Shown here: positions 15,973 through 25,900 of the stretch, piece after piece
Position numbering within the stretch: position 1 is the stretch's first letter
How the letters are laid out: the number at the start of each line of letters is the position of its first letter
From: CAZYQW01 sp964649825
Lineage (GTDB): Bacteria; Planctomycetota; B15-G4; JADJEK01
NCBI GenBank assembly: GCA_964649825.1
Contig: CAZYQW010000001.1
Span: forward strand, 1-40,629
Direction of reading: 5' to 3'
DNA: 40,629 nucleotides
Translations under genes and position numbers: made by a program
Notes under the pieces: model-generated
What the model was told of the DNA's origin: nothing
The model's input: the letters and a program-made list of their open reading frames with translations, nothing else
Database searches by the model: none

Positions 15973-18900
15973 CGTCGTCGCGGATCGACGGCCACCAGTG
16001 GCTGCGGTACGACACCCGCAGGTTGCCGTCGACGTCGCGGAACGAGCCGCCCCGCGCGGCCTTGGACGTACCCGAGTCCGGTCCGCTCGGGTCCAGTCCT
16101 GCTTCCCCCTTCGCGTACGGGCCATACCAATCGCTGCACCACTCCCAAACCCCGCCGCTCTGATCCCACGCGCCGTACGGACCGTTCCCCTGGATGTAGC
16201 ACCCGACCGGTTCGATCCCGCTCGAGTCGTAGCCCGTCGCCTTCGCGCTCGTCCAGTCGCTGCCCCACGCCCAGCGACGACGAGGGTCGGGGTTCGTCTG
16301 GCCGTCTCGCAGGGTCTCTCCACCGCGCGCCGCCTTCTCCCACTCCGCCTCGGTCGGCAGCCGGATGATCCATCCGTGGCGAGCCGGAACGCAGAGCCGC
16401 GTCGCCCACGCGCAGTACGCCTCGGCCTCCCACCACGAGACCTCGACGATCGGATGGTTCCCCGATCGTCCCCGCTGCTCGTCGAAGCTGCCCGGCTCGA
16501 TGGTCGGCTCGGTGGACGGCTCGCCCTCCCGCCACGACCAGCCGCCGTCGCTCCAGAATGATCGGTCGCGGTAGCCGCCGTCCTCCACGAAGCGCGAGAA
16601 CTCCGCGACCGTCACCGGCCAGCGCTGCACCGCGAACTCCGAGACCTCGATCCAGCCCTCGGGCTCCTCGTCCTCGTATTCGTTCGACCCGCGCCAGAAT
16701 CGCCCCGCCGGCACGACGATCCAGCGCTTCTTCTCGGTCAGACGCGGGTCGCGCACGCGGCCGAGGCCGTTCGCCACCTCGACCCGAACCGGGTGCGGCG
16801 CGGCCGGAGTCGCGTCCTTCAGCACGGTGAGCACGGCGGCGAGCGCGCGCTCGATCGGCGCGAGCGTGCCGGGGGGAAGGTCGAACGCCTCGAGATCCTT
16901 CAGGCAGACGGCGGCGGCGGCGACGCGCGGCGCCCACTCTTGCGGCGGCGCCGGGTCGCCGGCGAGGGTGGCGAGGAAGGCCGACACGCGCTCCTCGGCC
17001 GACTGCGACGCGAGCACGCCGGCCGTCAACGCGGTCACCTCGGCCCACGCGGGATCGAGGAGATGGGGCACGATCTCCGCCGCGGGATCGGTGAGGCTCG
17101 CGATCTGCTTCGCGACCAGGAACTCCTGGAACGTCCGATGGGGGAAGTGGACCCGAGGCCCGTCCGCGCGGACGAGGTTCACGTAGATCTCGAGCGCGTT
17201 CAGCAGCTCGGTCGCGCCGTCCTTCTTCGCGTCGTCGTCCTTGCCGTTGACGCGTCCGGCGAGGAGGCGCACCGCGTCGTCGTGCCCGAGCGCGTGCTTC
17301 GGACGATCGTCCGCGTCGCGCGCGTCGTGCATCGCGCGGGCGAGCGCCTGGAGGTGCCGGACGATCGCGGGCGGCTTGCCCCACGCGGCGAGGTGCTCCT
17401 TGCGGCGCTCGACGAGGAGCTCGACGCAGCGTTCGTAGAGGATGGCGCGCTGCTCGGGGAGGCGCTTCTGTCCGTGGTAGAGCAGCGCGAGCATGGTGAG
17501 CATGTGGGGGTTGGTCGCGATCCGCCGGACCTCGCGCGCCTCGCGGATCGCCGCCTCCATGCCGCGCGCGAGCCGCTCGGCGTCGACCGCGGTCGACTCG
17601 GCCGCCGTGCTCCAACGCTCGATGAACTCCTGGATCGCGGCGTCGTCGAGCGGCTGGATCTCGACCTCGTCGAACGCGGCGAACTGCTCGCCGGCGCCCC
17701 ACGCGCGCGTGCGGCAGGTGACGATGAACCGGTTCGGATGCTCCGTTCGGCCGGCGAAGGCTCGGGCGAACTCCGCGATCCCCGCCGCGATGCGCTTGCG
17801 GGCGTCCTCGCCCGCCACCTCGTCGAGGCCGTCGAACAGCACGAGGAGGCCGCCGTCCTGGAGCATGCGCTCCACGGTCTCGTTCGACAGGGTGACCGCG
17901 CTCCGCGCGCGCAGCTCGGCCGCGATCACCTCGGGCCAGCGGTGGACGCCGGGGTCGCGCGGGCCGTCGTCGAGCCATCGATCCGCGACGTGGGTGAGAC
18001 GAAGGAAGAGCGGCGGCGCCGGCTCGTCGAGACCGAGCGGGCCGCGCGCGCCTTCCCCGGGCAAGCCGAGGAGATCCCGCGCGAGCACGAGCGCGATGAA
18101 CTTCAGCAAGGTCGTCTTCCCCGCGCCCGGGTCGCCGATCACGGCGAGCAGCTTGGACCCCGGGAGGACGTTCCGAAGCTCGACGTCGCCGCGGCCGGCG
18201 GCCGCTTTGTCGATCGACTCGCCGCGCCGCGCGCCGCGGGGGGCGAGCCGGAGCTTCACGTAGATCCGCTCGAGCGGGAGCGACTTCTGCCCGTCGCCGG
18301 TCGCGATCGGCATCTCGAGGGTGGCGAACGACTTCTCGAGGTAGGCGAGATAGGGAGCGAGGTCGCGGGTCTTCGCGGAGGCCGCGGCGGCCGCCCCGGC
18401 CGTCGCGATCGCCGCGGGATCGATCGAGCGGAGGACGACGATCTCGGCCGCGGTCCCCTGGTCCTTCTTGTCGATCTTCGCGGTCGGATCCGCGATCAGG
18501 TCGAACGTGCCGTCCTGGAGCCGGGTCGTCCGGCGCGGCCAGCGGCGGAGCCGGCCGCTCGTTCCTTCGACGTCGAGCCGTCCGACCGCGTAGCCGTGGA
18601 TCCGCTCGACCTCCTGCCCCTCGCCGCGCGTCTCCATGCCGAAGAGCGACGCGGTCTGGTGCGTGCGTCGCGTGACGCCGCCGCCGCTCCGCGTCGACTC
18701 CTCGGCGTGCTCGTGCAGGTGGCCGCAGAGGTGCGCGATCAGGTGGTCATCGGCGTAGATCTCTTGCCGGTAGACGGCGGCCGCCCGTTGCGACAGCCAG
18801 GAGAGCGGCTGGTGCGTGAGCAGGAGCACGCCGTGATGCCGGCCGGCCCAGTCGATCGCGTCGCCGCCGCACGCGCGCTGGAACTGCTCCGCCTCCAACG

Positions 18901-19507
18901 CCAGCGTGCCCGCGACGACGCCGTCGGTCACCTGGAGGAACGTCGAGTTCAGCCCGATGACTCCGAGCCGCACGCCGCCGTCGCGGCTCGTGACGGTGCA
19001 CGAGAAGTCGCCCGGCAGCGCGCCGATCGTGCGGCCCTTCGGCACGAACGGGCAGGTCTCGAGCCACTCGCGGTACGGGGCGAACGCGTCGTCGATCATC
19101 GCGCGTGCGTGGTTGCCGGCGCCGTCGAGGAAGTCGGCGCGCAGGACCTCGTCCTCGTCCCACTGCTTCAGCTCGCGCAGCGCCGAGCGCACGTGCTTGT
19201 CGTCCGGCTTCGGCCGCACGAGGTCGTGGTTCCCGGGCACCGGCAGCAGCGGAACGTCCGTCGCGCCGAGCTCCGCGAGCCGGGCCCAGATCTCGCGAAG
19301 GACGACGTCGAGCTGCGCGAACTCGCCGCGCTCTCCGCGGTTCGTCAGGTCTCCCGTGAAGAAGACGACGTCGATCGGTCCTCCGGCGAGCTCGGTCACC
19401 GCCGCGAGGTCGTCGAAGAACCGCTGCTTCACGCGCGGCCAGAGCCACCGGTCGCCCTTCAGCCCGCAGTGGAGGTCGGTGAGGTGAAGCCAGCGAATCG
19501 CCGCCAT
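15935..19507 (-). CDS. Metallophosphoesterase-NACHT-FGE/C-type-lectin-fold protein, predicted DGR target
   Basis: The product is 1190 aa. Residues 1-320 are a calcineurin-like metallophosphoesterase with the full metal-site set: DLH (11-13), GDLTNRG (52-58), GNHD (92-95), H232 (LLLTHQP) and GHLH (262-265). A pre-NACHT module (SLPLERIYVKLRLAPR, 409-424) precedes the NACHT ATPase with Walker A GDPGAGKTT (458-466) and Walker B LLVLFDGLDEV (554-564). A helical region follows, then an FGE-sulfatase/lectin fold from about residue 925 (KRWIVVPAGRFWRGSNEY to DLGFRCVSAPAR). The MPE presumably attacks a nucleic acid or nucleotide when the NACHT core assembles, with the lectin fold as sensor. That is inference by analogy with STAND defence proteins. 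A purine-rich GGGGACC lies upstream of ATG 19507. The gene is intact and converges on the SIR2-NACHT gene. Confidence 0.9.
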   Translation of the reverse strand: MAAIRWLHLTDLHCGLKGDRWLWPRVKQRFFDDLAAVTELAGGPIDVVFFTGDLTNRGERGEFAQLDVVLREIWARLAELGATDVPLLPVPGNHDLVRPKPDDKHVRSALRELKQWDEDEVLRADFLDGAGNHARAMIDDAFAPYREWLETCPFVPKGRTIGALPGDFSCTVTSRDGGVRLGVIGLNSTFLQVTDGVVAGTLALEAEQFQRACGGDAIDWAGRHHGVLLLTHQPLSWLSQRAAAVYRQEIYADDHLIAHLCGHLHEHAEESTRSGGGVTRRTHQTASLFGMETRGEGQEVERIHGYAVGRLDVEGTSGRLRRWPRRTTRLQDGTFDLIADPTAKIDKKDQGTAAEIVVLRSIDPAAIATAGAAAAASAKTRDLAPYLAYLEKSFATLEMPIATGDGQKSLPLERIYVKLRLAPRGARRGESIDKAAAGRGDVELRNVLPGSKLLAVIGDPGAGKTTLLKFIALVLARDLLGLPGEGARGPLGLDEPAPPLFLRLTHVADRWLDDGPRDPGVHRWPEVIAAELRARSAVTLSNETVERMLQDGGLLVLFDGLDEVAGEDARKRIAAGIAEFARAFAGRTEHPNRFIVTCRTRAWGAGEQFAAFDEVEIQPLDDAAIQEFIERWSTAAESTAVDAERLARGMEAAIREAREVRRIATNPHMLTMLALLYHGQKRLPEQRAILYERCVELLVERRKEHLAAWGKPPAIVRHLQALARAMHDARDADDRPKHALGHDDAVRLLAGRVNGKDDDAKKDGATELLNALEIYVNLVRADGPRVHFPHRTFQEFLVAKQIASLTDPAAEIVPHLLDPAWAEVTALTAGVLASQSAEERVSAFLATLAGDPAPPQEWAPRVAAAAVCLKDLEAFDLPPGTLAPIERALAAVLTVLKDATPAAPHPVRVEVANGLGRVRDPRLTEKKRWIVVPAGRFWRGSNEYEDEEPEGWIEVSEFAVQRWPVTVAEFSRFVEDGGYRDRSFWSDGGWSWREGEPSTEPTIEPGSFDEQRGRSGNHPIVEVSWWEAEAYCAWATRLCVPARHGWIIRLPTEAEWEKAARGGETLRDGQTNPDPRRRWAWGSDWTSAKATGYDSSGIEPVGCYIQGNGPYGAWDQSGGVWEWCSDWYGPYAKGEAGLDPSGPDSGTSKAARGGSFRDVDGNLRVSYRSHWWPSIRDDDLGFRCVSAPAR
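15961..16050 (-). other. Putative DGR variable region 2 (3' end of the MPE-NACHT-FGE gene)
   Basis: Read on the minus strand this codes for GGSFRDVDGNLRVSYR, SHWWPSIRDDD and LGFRC. In characterised FGE-type DGR targets the variable positions fall in this loop, between GGSF and GFRC, and are encoded by AAC-type codons in the template. Several positions here (AGC, CAC, ATC, GAC x3) could each derive from AAC, whereas the two Trp codons would have to be fixed. This is suggestive only, because no template repeat was found in the window. Confidence 0.55.
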
Positions 19508-19535
19508 CGGAAGGTCCCCTTTTGCGCGCGCCGCC

Positions 19536-21200
19536 TCAGTACGGCAGCGTGATCGTCGTCCCCGCGCTCGCCGCGAGTCCGTTTTGGCCCGGCCCGTCGA
19601 ACGTGAGCACCTGGAGCGACACCGCGCCGGCGGGGACGCCGAGCGGGACCGTCAGGCTCGCCATGTACGCGCCGGTTCCGGGGCCGGCTCCGCTCAACGG
19701 GATCGGCCCGACGATCGCCACGGGCTGGACGAGCAGGTCGCAGCCGCCGCCGAGGGGGATCGGCGCCGACGCCGGGCCGGCGAGGAGGAACGCGGCGCCG
19801 CCTCCCGGGCCTTGCTCGACGCCGAGCGTCACGCCGGCGCCGGCGGCCACGCAGCCCGCGATGACGATGGCGGGCGCGAACCCGCCGGTGCCGGGGCAGC
19901 CCGCGCCGTAGATCGATGTGCCGCCGCAGCTCCCGCTGACGACGATCGCGTAGCCGTTGTCCGGGAAGGCGTGGTCGACGGCGCCGATGAAGACGTCGGG
20001 AACTCCGTCCTGGTTGACGTCGCCCGCGGAGGCCATGGCGTAGCCGAGACCGTCGGTCGGGCCGAACCCGTCGACCACGAGCTCGATCGCCCCCGTCGCC
20101 CCGGACATGACCCGCGCGCTGCCCGCTTGCGTGCCGCCGCCGTTGTCCGACCAGGCGCCCACCGCGAAGTCCGGCGTGCCGTCGCCGGTCACGTCGCCGA
20201 CCCCCGCGACGGAGAAGCCGAACGCCTCGTTCGCGAGGCTCGCGAACAGCGCGTGGATCTCGCCGCCGGTCCGTGGCGAGAGCACCCGCGCGCTGCCGCC
20301 GTCGATCGCGAGCCCGGGGCCGTCCTCCCAGATCGCGCCGGCGCAGACGTCGTCGAGCCCGTCGCCGTCGACGTCGCCCACTCCCGCGACCGACGTGCCG
20401 AACGCGGCGTCGAACGTGCCGGCGAAGTGCCGATAGAGCGCTCCCGAAGGTCCGCGGCGGACGAAGACCGAGCCGGACTCCGCTCCGTTCGGGTCGTCAT
20501 GCGGCGCGCCGATCACCACGTCGTCGAACCCGTCGCCGTCGGCGTCGCCCGCGCCGGCGAGTCCGGTCCCGAACCGGTCGCTCGACGAGTCGCCGGCCGC
20601 GTTGAAGAGGAGGGTGCCGGTCGCGCCGGAGAGGACGCGGACGTAGCCGGACTTGACGGCGTTGAAGACGCCGTTCGCCGCGCCGATCGCGTAGTCGGGG
20701 ATGCCGTCGTTGTCGACGTCGCCCGCCGCGGCCACGCTCGATCCGAACCAGTCGGTCGGGAGGGCGCCGTGATGGCTCGCGAGCACCGAGCCGTTCGCGC
20801 CCGAGATGACGTAGGCGCTCCCGGCGTCGTTGGCCACCGTGTTCGAGTGGATCGCGCCGATCAACAGGTCGGGCACGCCGTCGGCGTCGACGTCGCCGAT
20901 GCCGGCCACCGAGCTTCCCAACTGGTCGCCGGACGCGAACCCCGCGATCACGCGAATGGCGAGCCCCGTCGCCGACGACACGACGTCCGCCCGCCCGTTG
21001 TCGATCCCTCCCACGTCGGCGTACGACGCGCCGACGACGACGTCGGGCCGGCCGTCGCCGTCGATGTCTCCCGCGCCGCCGACCGCCACCCCGAAGAAGT
21101 CGCTCGTGCCGCCGTGGATCTCGAGAAGGACGCCCTGGCCCGCGGCGGGAAGCGCGAGCGACGCGATCGAACCGACGAGGAGGGTCCGCCAGAGGATCAT
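19536..21200 (-). CDS. Secreted FG-GAP (integrin-alpha-like) beta-propeller protein
   Basis: The product is 554 aa. The start MILWRTLLVGSIASLALPAA is a clean signal peptide; an upstream in-frame ATG adds only a basic leader. Six or seven FG-GAP repeats follow, each with a calcium-loop core: GAGDIDGDGRPDVVVGA, GIGDVDADGVPDLLIGA, AAGDVDNDGIPDYAIGA, GAGDADGDGFDDVVIGA, GVGDVDGDGLDDVCAGA, GVGDVTGDGTPDFAVGA and SAGDVNQDGVPDVFIGA. Seven blades are enough for a closed beta-propeller. The C-terminal domain begins IYGAGCPGTGGFAPAIVIAG and ends TTITLPY, the recurring domain shared with other secreted proteins here. It is likely an extracellular or surface binding protein. It is not obviously linked to the NACHT gene that begins just downstream of its stop codon on the same strand. 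Confidence 0.88.
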   Translation of the reverse strand: MILWRTLLVGSIASLALPAAGQGVLLEIHGGTSDFFGVAVGGAGDIDGDGRPDVVVGASYADVGGIDNGRADVVSSATGLAIRVIAGFASGDQLGSSVAGIGDVDADGVPDLLIGAIHSNTVANDAGSAYVISGANGSVLASHHGALPTDWFGSSVAAAGDVDNDGIPDYAIGAANGVFNAVKSGYVRVLSGATGTLLFNAAGDSSSDRFGTGLAGAGDADGDGFDDVVIGAPHDDPNGAESGSVFVRRGPSGALYRHFAGTFDAAFGTSVAGVGDVDGDGLDDVCAGAIWEDGPGLAIDGGSARVLSPRTGGEIHALFASLANEAFGFSVAGVGDVTGDGTPDFAVGAWSDNGGGTQAGSARVMSGATGAIELVVDGFGPTDGLGYAMASAGDVNQDGVPDVFIGAVDHAFPDNGYAIVVSGSCGGTSIYGAGCPGTGGFAPAIVIAGCVAAGAGVTLGVEQGPGGGAAFLLAGPASAPIPLGGGCDLLVQPVAIVGPIPLSGAGPGTGAYMASLTVPLGVPAGAVSLQVLTFDGPGQNGLAASAGTTITLPY

Positions 21201-21392
21201 GGGCCGTCTCCGTGCGCGCGGCGGTGAGTGGGACGGGGACATTGTAGAGGGAGGGGGCTCCCGACGTTCCGGTGGGGCTCGCCGAGCGAGGGTTCGATCG
21301 CTCGATCGACGGGCGGGTGCGACGGGTGGGTGCGGCGGGTGGGTGCGGCGGACGTCACGCGCGCCGATCCGTGGCCGAGGAGCGGGACCGAC

Positions 21393-22823
21393 TCAGCGTC
21401 GCGATCCCTCGTCCACCGCGCCGTCGCGCGCGTCGGCCGCGAGGATCTCCGCGAACGCGGCCAGGATCCGCGGCCCGGCCTCGGGGCCGATCGAGTTGAT
21501 CTCGCCGTACGGGCGTCGCTCCTGCCCGAACGTCCAGGGCGGATCCTCGTCCCACTGGCACTTCGGCAGGATGTAGCCGATCTCGTCGTTCGCCAGGCCG
21601 ACCACCCATCGGAACCGTCCGGGGAGGAGGTCCTGGAGCGCGGGCTCGACCGGAGCGTCGGGGAAGTCGCGCCCCGGGTCGGGATCGCGCGGGATCCGCC
21701 CGAGCGTGATCTCCGGATAGATCTCGCCCGGAACCGCGGCGAGGGTCCACGGCCCGAGCGTGATCCGCGAGACCTCCGTCGCGAGCTCCGCGCCCAACGG
21801 GTACGCGGGGAAGCCCGGCACGAGCGGGTCGAGCCTCCGCTCGTCGATCTCGCCGGCGGTCAGCAGAGGGCGCCCGCCGATCACGCCGAGCCCGACCGCG
21901 GCGCGGAAGTACCCGTTCGCGAGCGGGATCGTGACCTTGCGCGTCGAGACCACGAGCGGGCCGGCGTCGAGGACTTCTCCGTCATCGATCGCGAGGCGCG
22001 CCTCGACGGCGAGCCGCTCCCCGTACAGCTCCATCATGCGAAGCGAACCCGGCGCGGGGCGCACGCCGGTGGCGGGATCGATCAGCGCGTCGCCGCGCGG
22101 CGCCATGAGCCCTCCGATCGAGCCGCTGACGTGGAGCGCGACCCCGCCGCGGTCGCGCTCGAGCGCCGCGCGAAGGTGGTGCGGAAAGTCGGACGACAGC
22201 CGCGGGCTCGACCGGCCCAGCACCTCGGGATGGACCGGGAAGCACGTGAGCGTCGCGATCGTGCCTTCCCCGCGCGCGTCGTCGACGGCGAGGACGGAGA
22301 GGCGCTCGTCGATCACGAACGGGGGCCGGCTGTCCCGGATCAAGCCGGGCACGGTCCGCTCGGCGACGGTGAGACGAGCCGGGCGCATGGACGCGAGCGC
22401 GCCCCGCACCGCCTCCACGATCCGTTCCCGCACCCACGCCGCGTAGCGCGGCGCGCGGCCGCTCACCGCGAGGTTCCGTCCCCACAGGCCGATCGTGTCC
22501 GGGCCCGAGTGCGTGTGCGTCGCGGCGACGATGAGATGGACGTCGCCGGCGTCGGCGAGCTCGGTGCGGATCGCCTCCACGTCGCTCAGGAAGAAGCCGA
22601 TCAGGTCGACGGCGCAGACCACGAGGACGCGCTCGTCGACTTCGATCGCGAGCGCGCGGGCCCAGACGTCGTCTTGCACCTCGGTGGCGACCCGGTTCGT
22701 CCCGTAGCCCGCGAGGCACACCGTCGTCCCCGCGACGTCGGGCGTGATCGGCACGGCCGCCGCGCCGGCGCGGATCACCGGCGTGGCGGCGAGCATCAGG
22801 GAAACGAGGATCGATAGCATCAC
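21393..22823 (-). CDS. Secreted neutral/alkaline ceramidase-like hydrolase
   Basis: The product is 476 aa. A signal peptide (MMLSILVSLMLAATPVIRAG) is followed by AGAAAVPITPD, VCLAGYGTNR and the metal-site segment LIVAATHTHSGPDTIGLWG (about residues 95-113), which match the N-terminal domain of neutral/alkaline non-lysosomal ceramidases (PF04734). A second conserved region includes LTCFPVHPEVLG (about 200) and AAVPGEIYPE (about 370). The length is shorter than full ceramidases (about 650-700 aa) because the C-terminal immunoglobulin-like domain is absent, as in many bacterial homologues. The enzyme would hydrolyse an amide or ester lipid outside the cytoplasm. The true substrate is unknown. 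Confidence 0.85.
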   Translation of the reverse strand: MMLSILVSLMLAATPVIRAGAAAVPITPDVAGTTVCLAGYGTNRVATEVQDDVWARALAIEVDERVLVVCAVDLIGFFLSDVEAIRTELADAGDVHLIVAATHTHSGPDTIGLWGRNLAVSGRAPRYAAWVRERIVEAVRGALASMRPARLTVAERTVPGLIRDSRPPFVIDERLSVLAVDDARGEGTIATLTCFPVHPEVLGRSSPRLSSDFPHHLRAALERDRGGVALHVSGSIGGLMAPRGDALIDPATGVRPAPGSLRMMELYGERLAVEARLAIDDGEVLDAGPLVVSTRKVTIPLANGYFRAAVGLGVIGGRPLLTAGEIDERRLDPLVPGFPAYPLGAELATEVSRITLGPWTLAAVPGEIYPEITLGRIPRDPDPGRDFPDAPVEPALQDLLPGRFRWVVGLANDEIGYILPKCQWDEDPPWTFGQERRPYGEINSIGPEAGPRILAAFAEILAADARDGAVDEGSRR

Positions 22824-22976
22824 GGCCTCGCGCGCTCCGAAACGGGAGGCCGCGCAGCATAGCGATCCGCTCGCACGCCGCCGCCCCGGACGAACTCGAT
22901 CGAACCCGGCTCCGTCGGTCGCGCGGGGTCCGGCGCCGGCTCCCGCATCGATCGCCGCGCCGTGGCTCGCGTGGCG

Positions 22977-25900
22977 TCAGCGTGGATCCCCGGCAAGGAC
23001 CCATGCGGCCCAGTCCGCCGTTCGATGAACGGGCTCGCCGGACGGACGGCGCGCGTCCCGAAGCGTGCACTTCGCGGCCCAGAGCGCGTCGGCCGGGGAC
23101 GAGCCGTCGAGCCAGAGCCGGCCATAGAACTCGGTCATCAGCACGGCGGTCGCGTCATCGTCGACCTTCCACAGCGACGTGATCGCTCGACGCGCCCCGG
23201 CCATCCGGAGCGCGCGCCGGAGCGACGCGACGCCCTGAACGGCCCGCGCCACGCCGAGGTCCGATTCGCACGCGCTGAGCACGGCGAGCTCGCAGCCCTC
23301 GAGGTCGAAGGCGGACAGGTCCTCCGCGGTGAGCACACCACGGACGCGGCCGAGCGAGTCCGCGGCCTCGTTCGCGCCGGACAGCGCGAGCCCGCACAGG
23401 GTCATTGGCGAGAGGCGACGCACGCCCTCGCGGCGTCCGGCGGCTCCGCCGAACTCGAGATGGGCGCTGCTCCCGGTCGTCGCGAGCGGGGACGCCGGCG
23501 GTACGAACCGCTCGGAGAAGTAGCCGTGCGTCGCGATGTGCAGGAAGCGGACCGAGGCCGCGGCCTCTCGAAGCGCGTCCGCGGTGACGCTCCGGCCGGC
23601 CAGGGTCCGCCGCCCCGCCGATGGAAACGCTCGTTCGTGGACCGCCGCGACCTGATTCGCCTCGACCAGCGTCGCCTCGATGGGAGGGAACCACGCACGT
23701 TCCACCCCGTGCGAGAGGCTCGCGGCCGGCGCCCCCGACGACCGCCGATCGGTGCCCGCTGCGCCATCGGCGTGGTCGTAGTCGACGCCGCCCACCGCCA
23801 GCAGATCGGCGCCGGCCGCCGGCGCCGACTCCGATCGCTCCGCCGGCTCGAGCAGCGAGTCCTGCGTAGACACCGACCAGCGGTCGCCCACGACGCCGTC
23901 CGCCAGGGGGAGGGCGTCGAGCGGGACGAGATGCAGCGCGCCGTCCGGCACGCAGACGATTCGGCGCGCGCCGCCCAGCGCGGATCGCACCGGATCGAAC
24001 ACGAGCGCGCGGAGATGCTCGCCGCGGTCGCGTTCGACGCTGCGGGTCTCCTCCACGTTGCCGCCGGTGTCGTCGTCGACGCCGAACGGAACGACGTCAC
24101 GGAAGGCGTTGCCCCGAGGCGGCGAGAGGATCGCGTCGCGCCACGCACCGACCGCTTCCCGGATCGCCGAAGTCGGTCCGAGCTCCACGCGCGAGTAGGA
24201 GGCGTCGGGTCGAACGACCCAGGCGAGCGTCAGGTGCGCGGGCGGCCCGACGCGAAGCTCGGACGGGTCGTGATAGTCGAGATACGCCACCGCCGCGGCG
24301 TCGGAGGGCAGCGAGCCCGCGACGGCCGCGACGTCCACGTCGAGAGCGAGAGCGGCGAACGTGCCGGTCTCGGCGGACGCGCGCGCGAGATCGCGCTCGA
24401 GGGCGTCGCGCGCCGCGACGGCGTCCACGAGGCGCGAGCCTTCCGCGTCGCTCGTCGCGAGCTCGCTCACCCGGCTGCTCGCGCGAGCGAGGTCGCGCCG
24501 CATGCGTGCGACGTTCGGGCTCCCCGCCGCGACCCGCGCCGTGCGCGCGACGCGGAGGCCCGCGGACCGGTACGCCTCCGCGACGCGAAACGCCCATCGG
24601 TCGAGCGCGTCGTCCCCCGTCTCCCGTTGCACCGCGGCGGCGACCCAGACGAGGTCGGAGAGCGAGTCGGCCTGATCCGCGACCAGCCGCTCGACCTCGC
24701 GCCTCGAGCTCGCGCGCACGTGGACCCGGATCGCGGCGAGCAGGTCGCGCGCGAGCTCCCCACCGGTCTCCCCCGCGCGGTCCCAATCCTTCCGCCCCGC
24801 CCGACAGAGCATGAGCGCGGCTCGCGCCGCGACTCGAAGCGGCGCCTCGGGTGGTTGCGTGGTCGCGAACGACGCGACGACGGCGGCGAGCTCGCCCTCG
24901 GCTTCGTCGTGGCGACCCGCGATCGAGAGCGCGCCCCCGACCAACAGCCGGGTCCGCAGGACGACGATGGAGTCGTCGGCGTGGCGACGCTTCGAGAGCC
25001 GAAGCGCGTGACGGGCGGCCGCGATCGCACGGTCCATGTCTCCGAGGAGGATCGACGTCCGAACGTCGGCGCGCAGCACGTCGATCCAGTCGGCGTGATC
25101 CTCCGGAAGCACGCCCTCCATTCCCGCGAGCAGTCGATCGATCACGCGCCGCGCCTCGCCGGGAGCCCCCGCCGCGTGCAGGACGTGGCAGTCGATGAGC
25201 CGCAGCATCCGGAGCCGGTGGTCGTCGTCGGGCAACGCACGAGAAGCGCTCGCCAGCGCCCGGCGCATCAGCTCGCGCGCGCGATCGACGTCGCCGACCG
25301 CGAGGAGGACGTCGGCGAGCTTGCCGCGCACGTTCAACAGCTCGGGATGACTCTCGTCCCAACGACGTTCGAAGACGGCCAGGGCCTGCTCGAGGAGATC
25401 CTTCGCCTCGAGGACGTCGCCCTGGGCGGAGAGGACGGACGCCAGGTTGACGCGGAGACGCTGCAGGGTGGGGAGATCGTCCGGCGCGTGTCGCACCAGT
25501 TCGTCGTACGCCTCGATCAGGAGACGCGTGCCCGCGTCGTCGTCGCCGAGGAGACGCAGCGTTCGCGCGAGGTTCATTCGCGACTCGGCGAGGTCCGGGT
25601 GGCCCGCGGGCATCGTCCGCTCGCGGACCTCGAGCACGCCCGCCTGGAGCTGGCGTGCTTCTTCCAGGCGCCCGAGCTCGACGTAGGCCGCGGCGACGAC
25701 GGACATCGCGCCGACCCGGTATCGATCGTCGGGCGGGAGGTCGCGCGCCATCACCGCGAGCGCCGCCTCTCCATGTTCCACCGCCGCTGCGAGGTCGCCC
25801 TGCTGCCGCAGGACGCCCGCGACGTTCACGCGCGCCACCGCGACCTCGAGCGCATCCGGGCCCAGGGTCGCGAGATGCACGCGGAGCACGATCTCGAACT

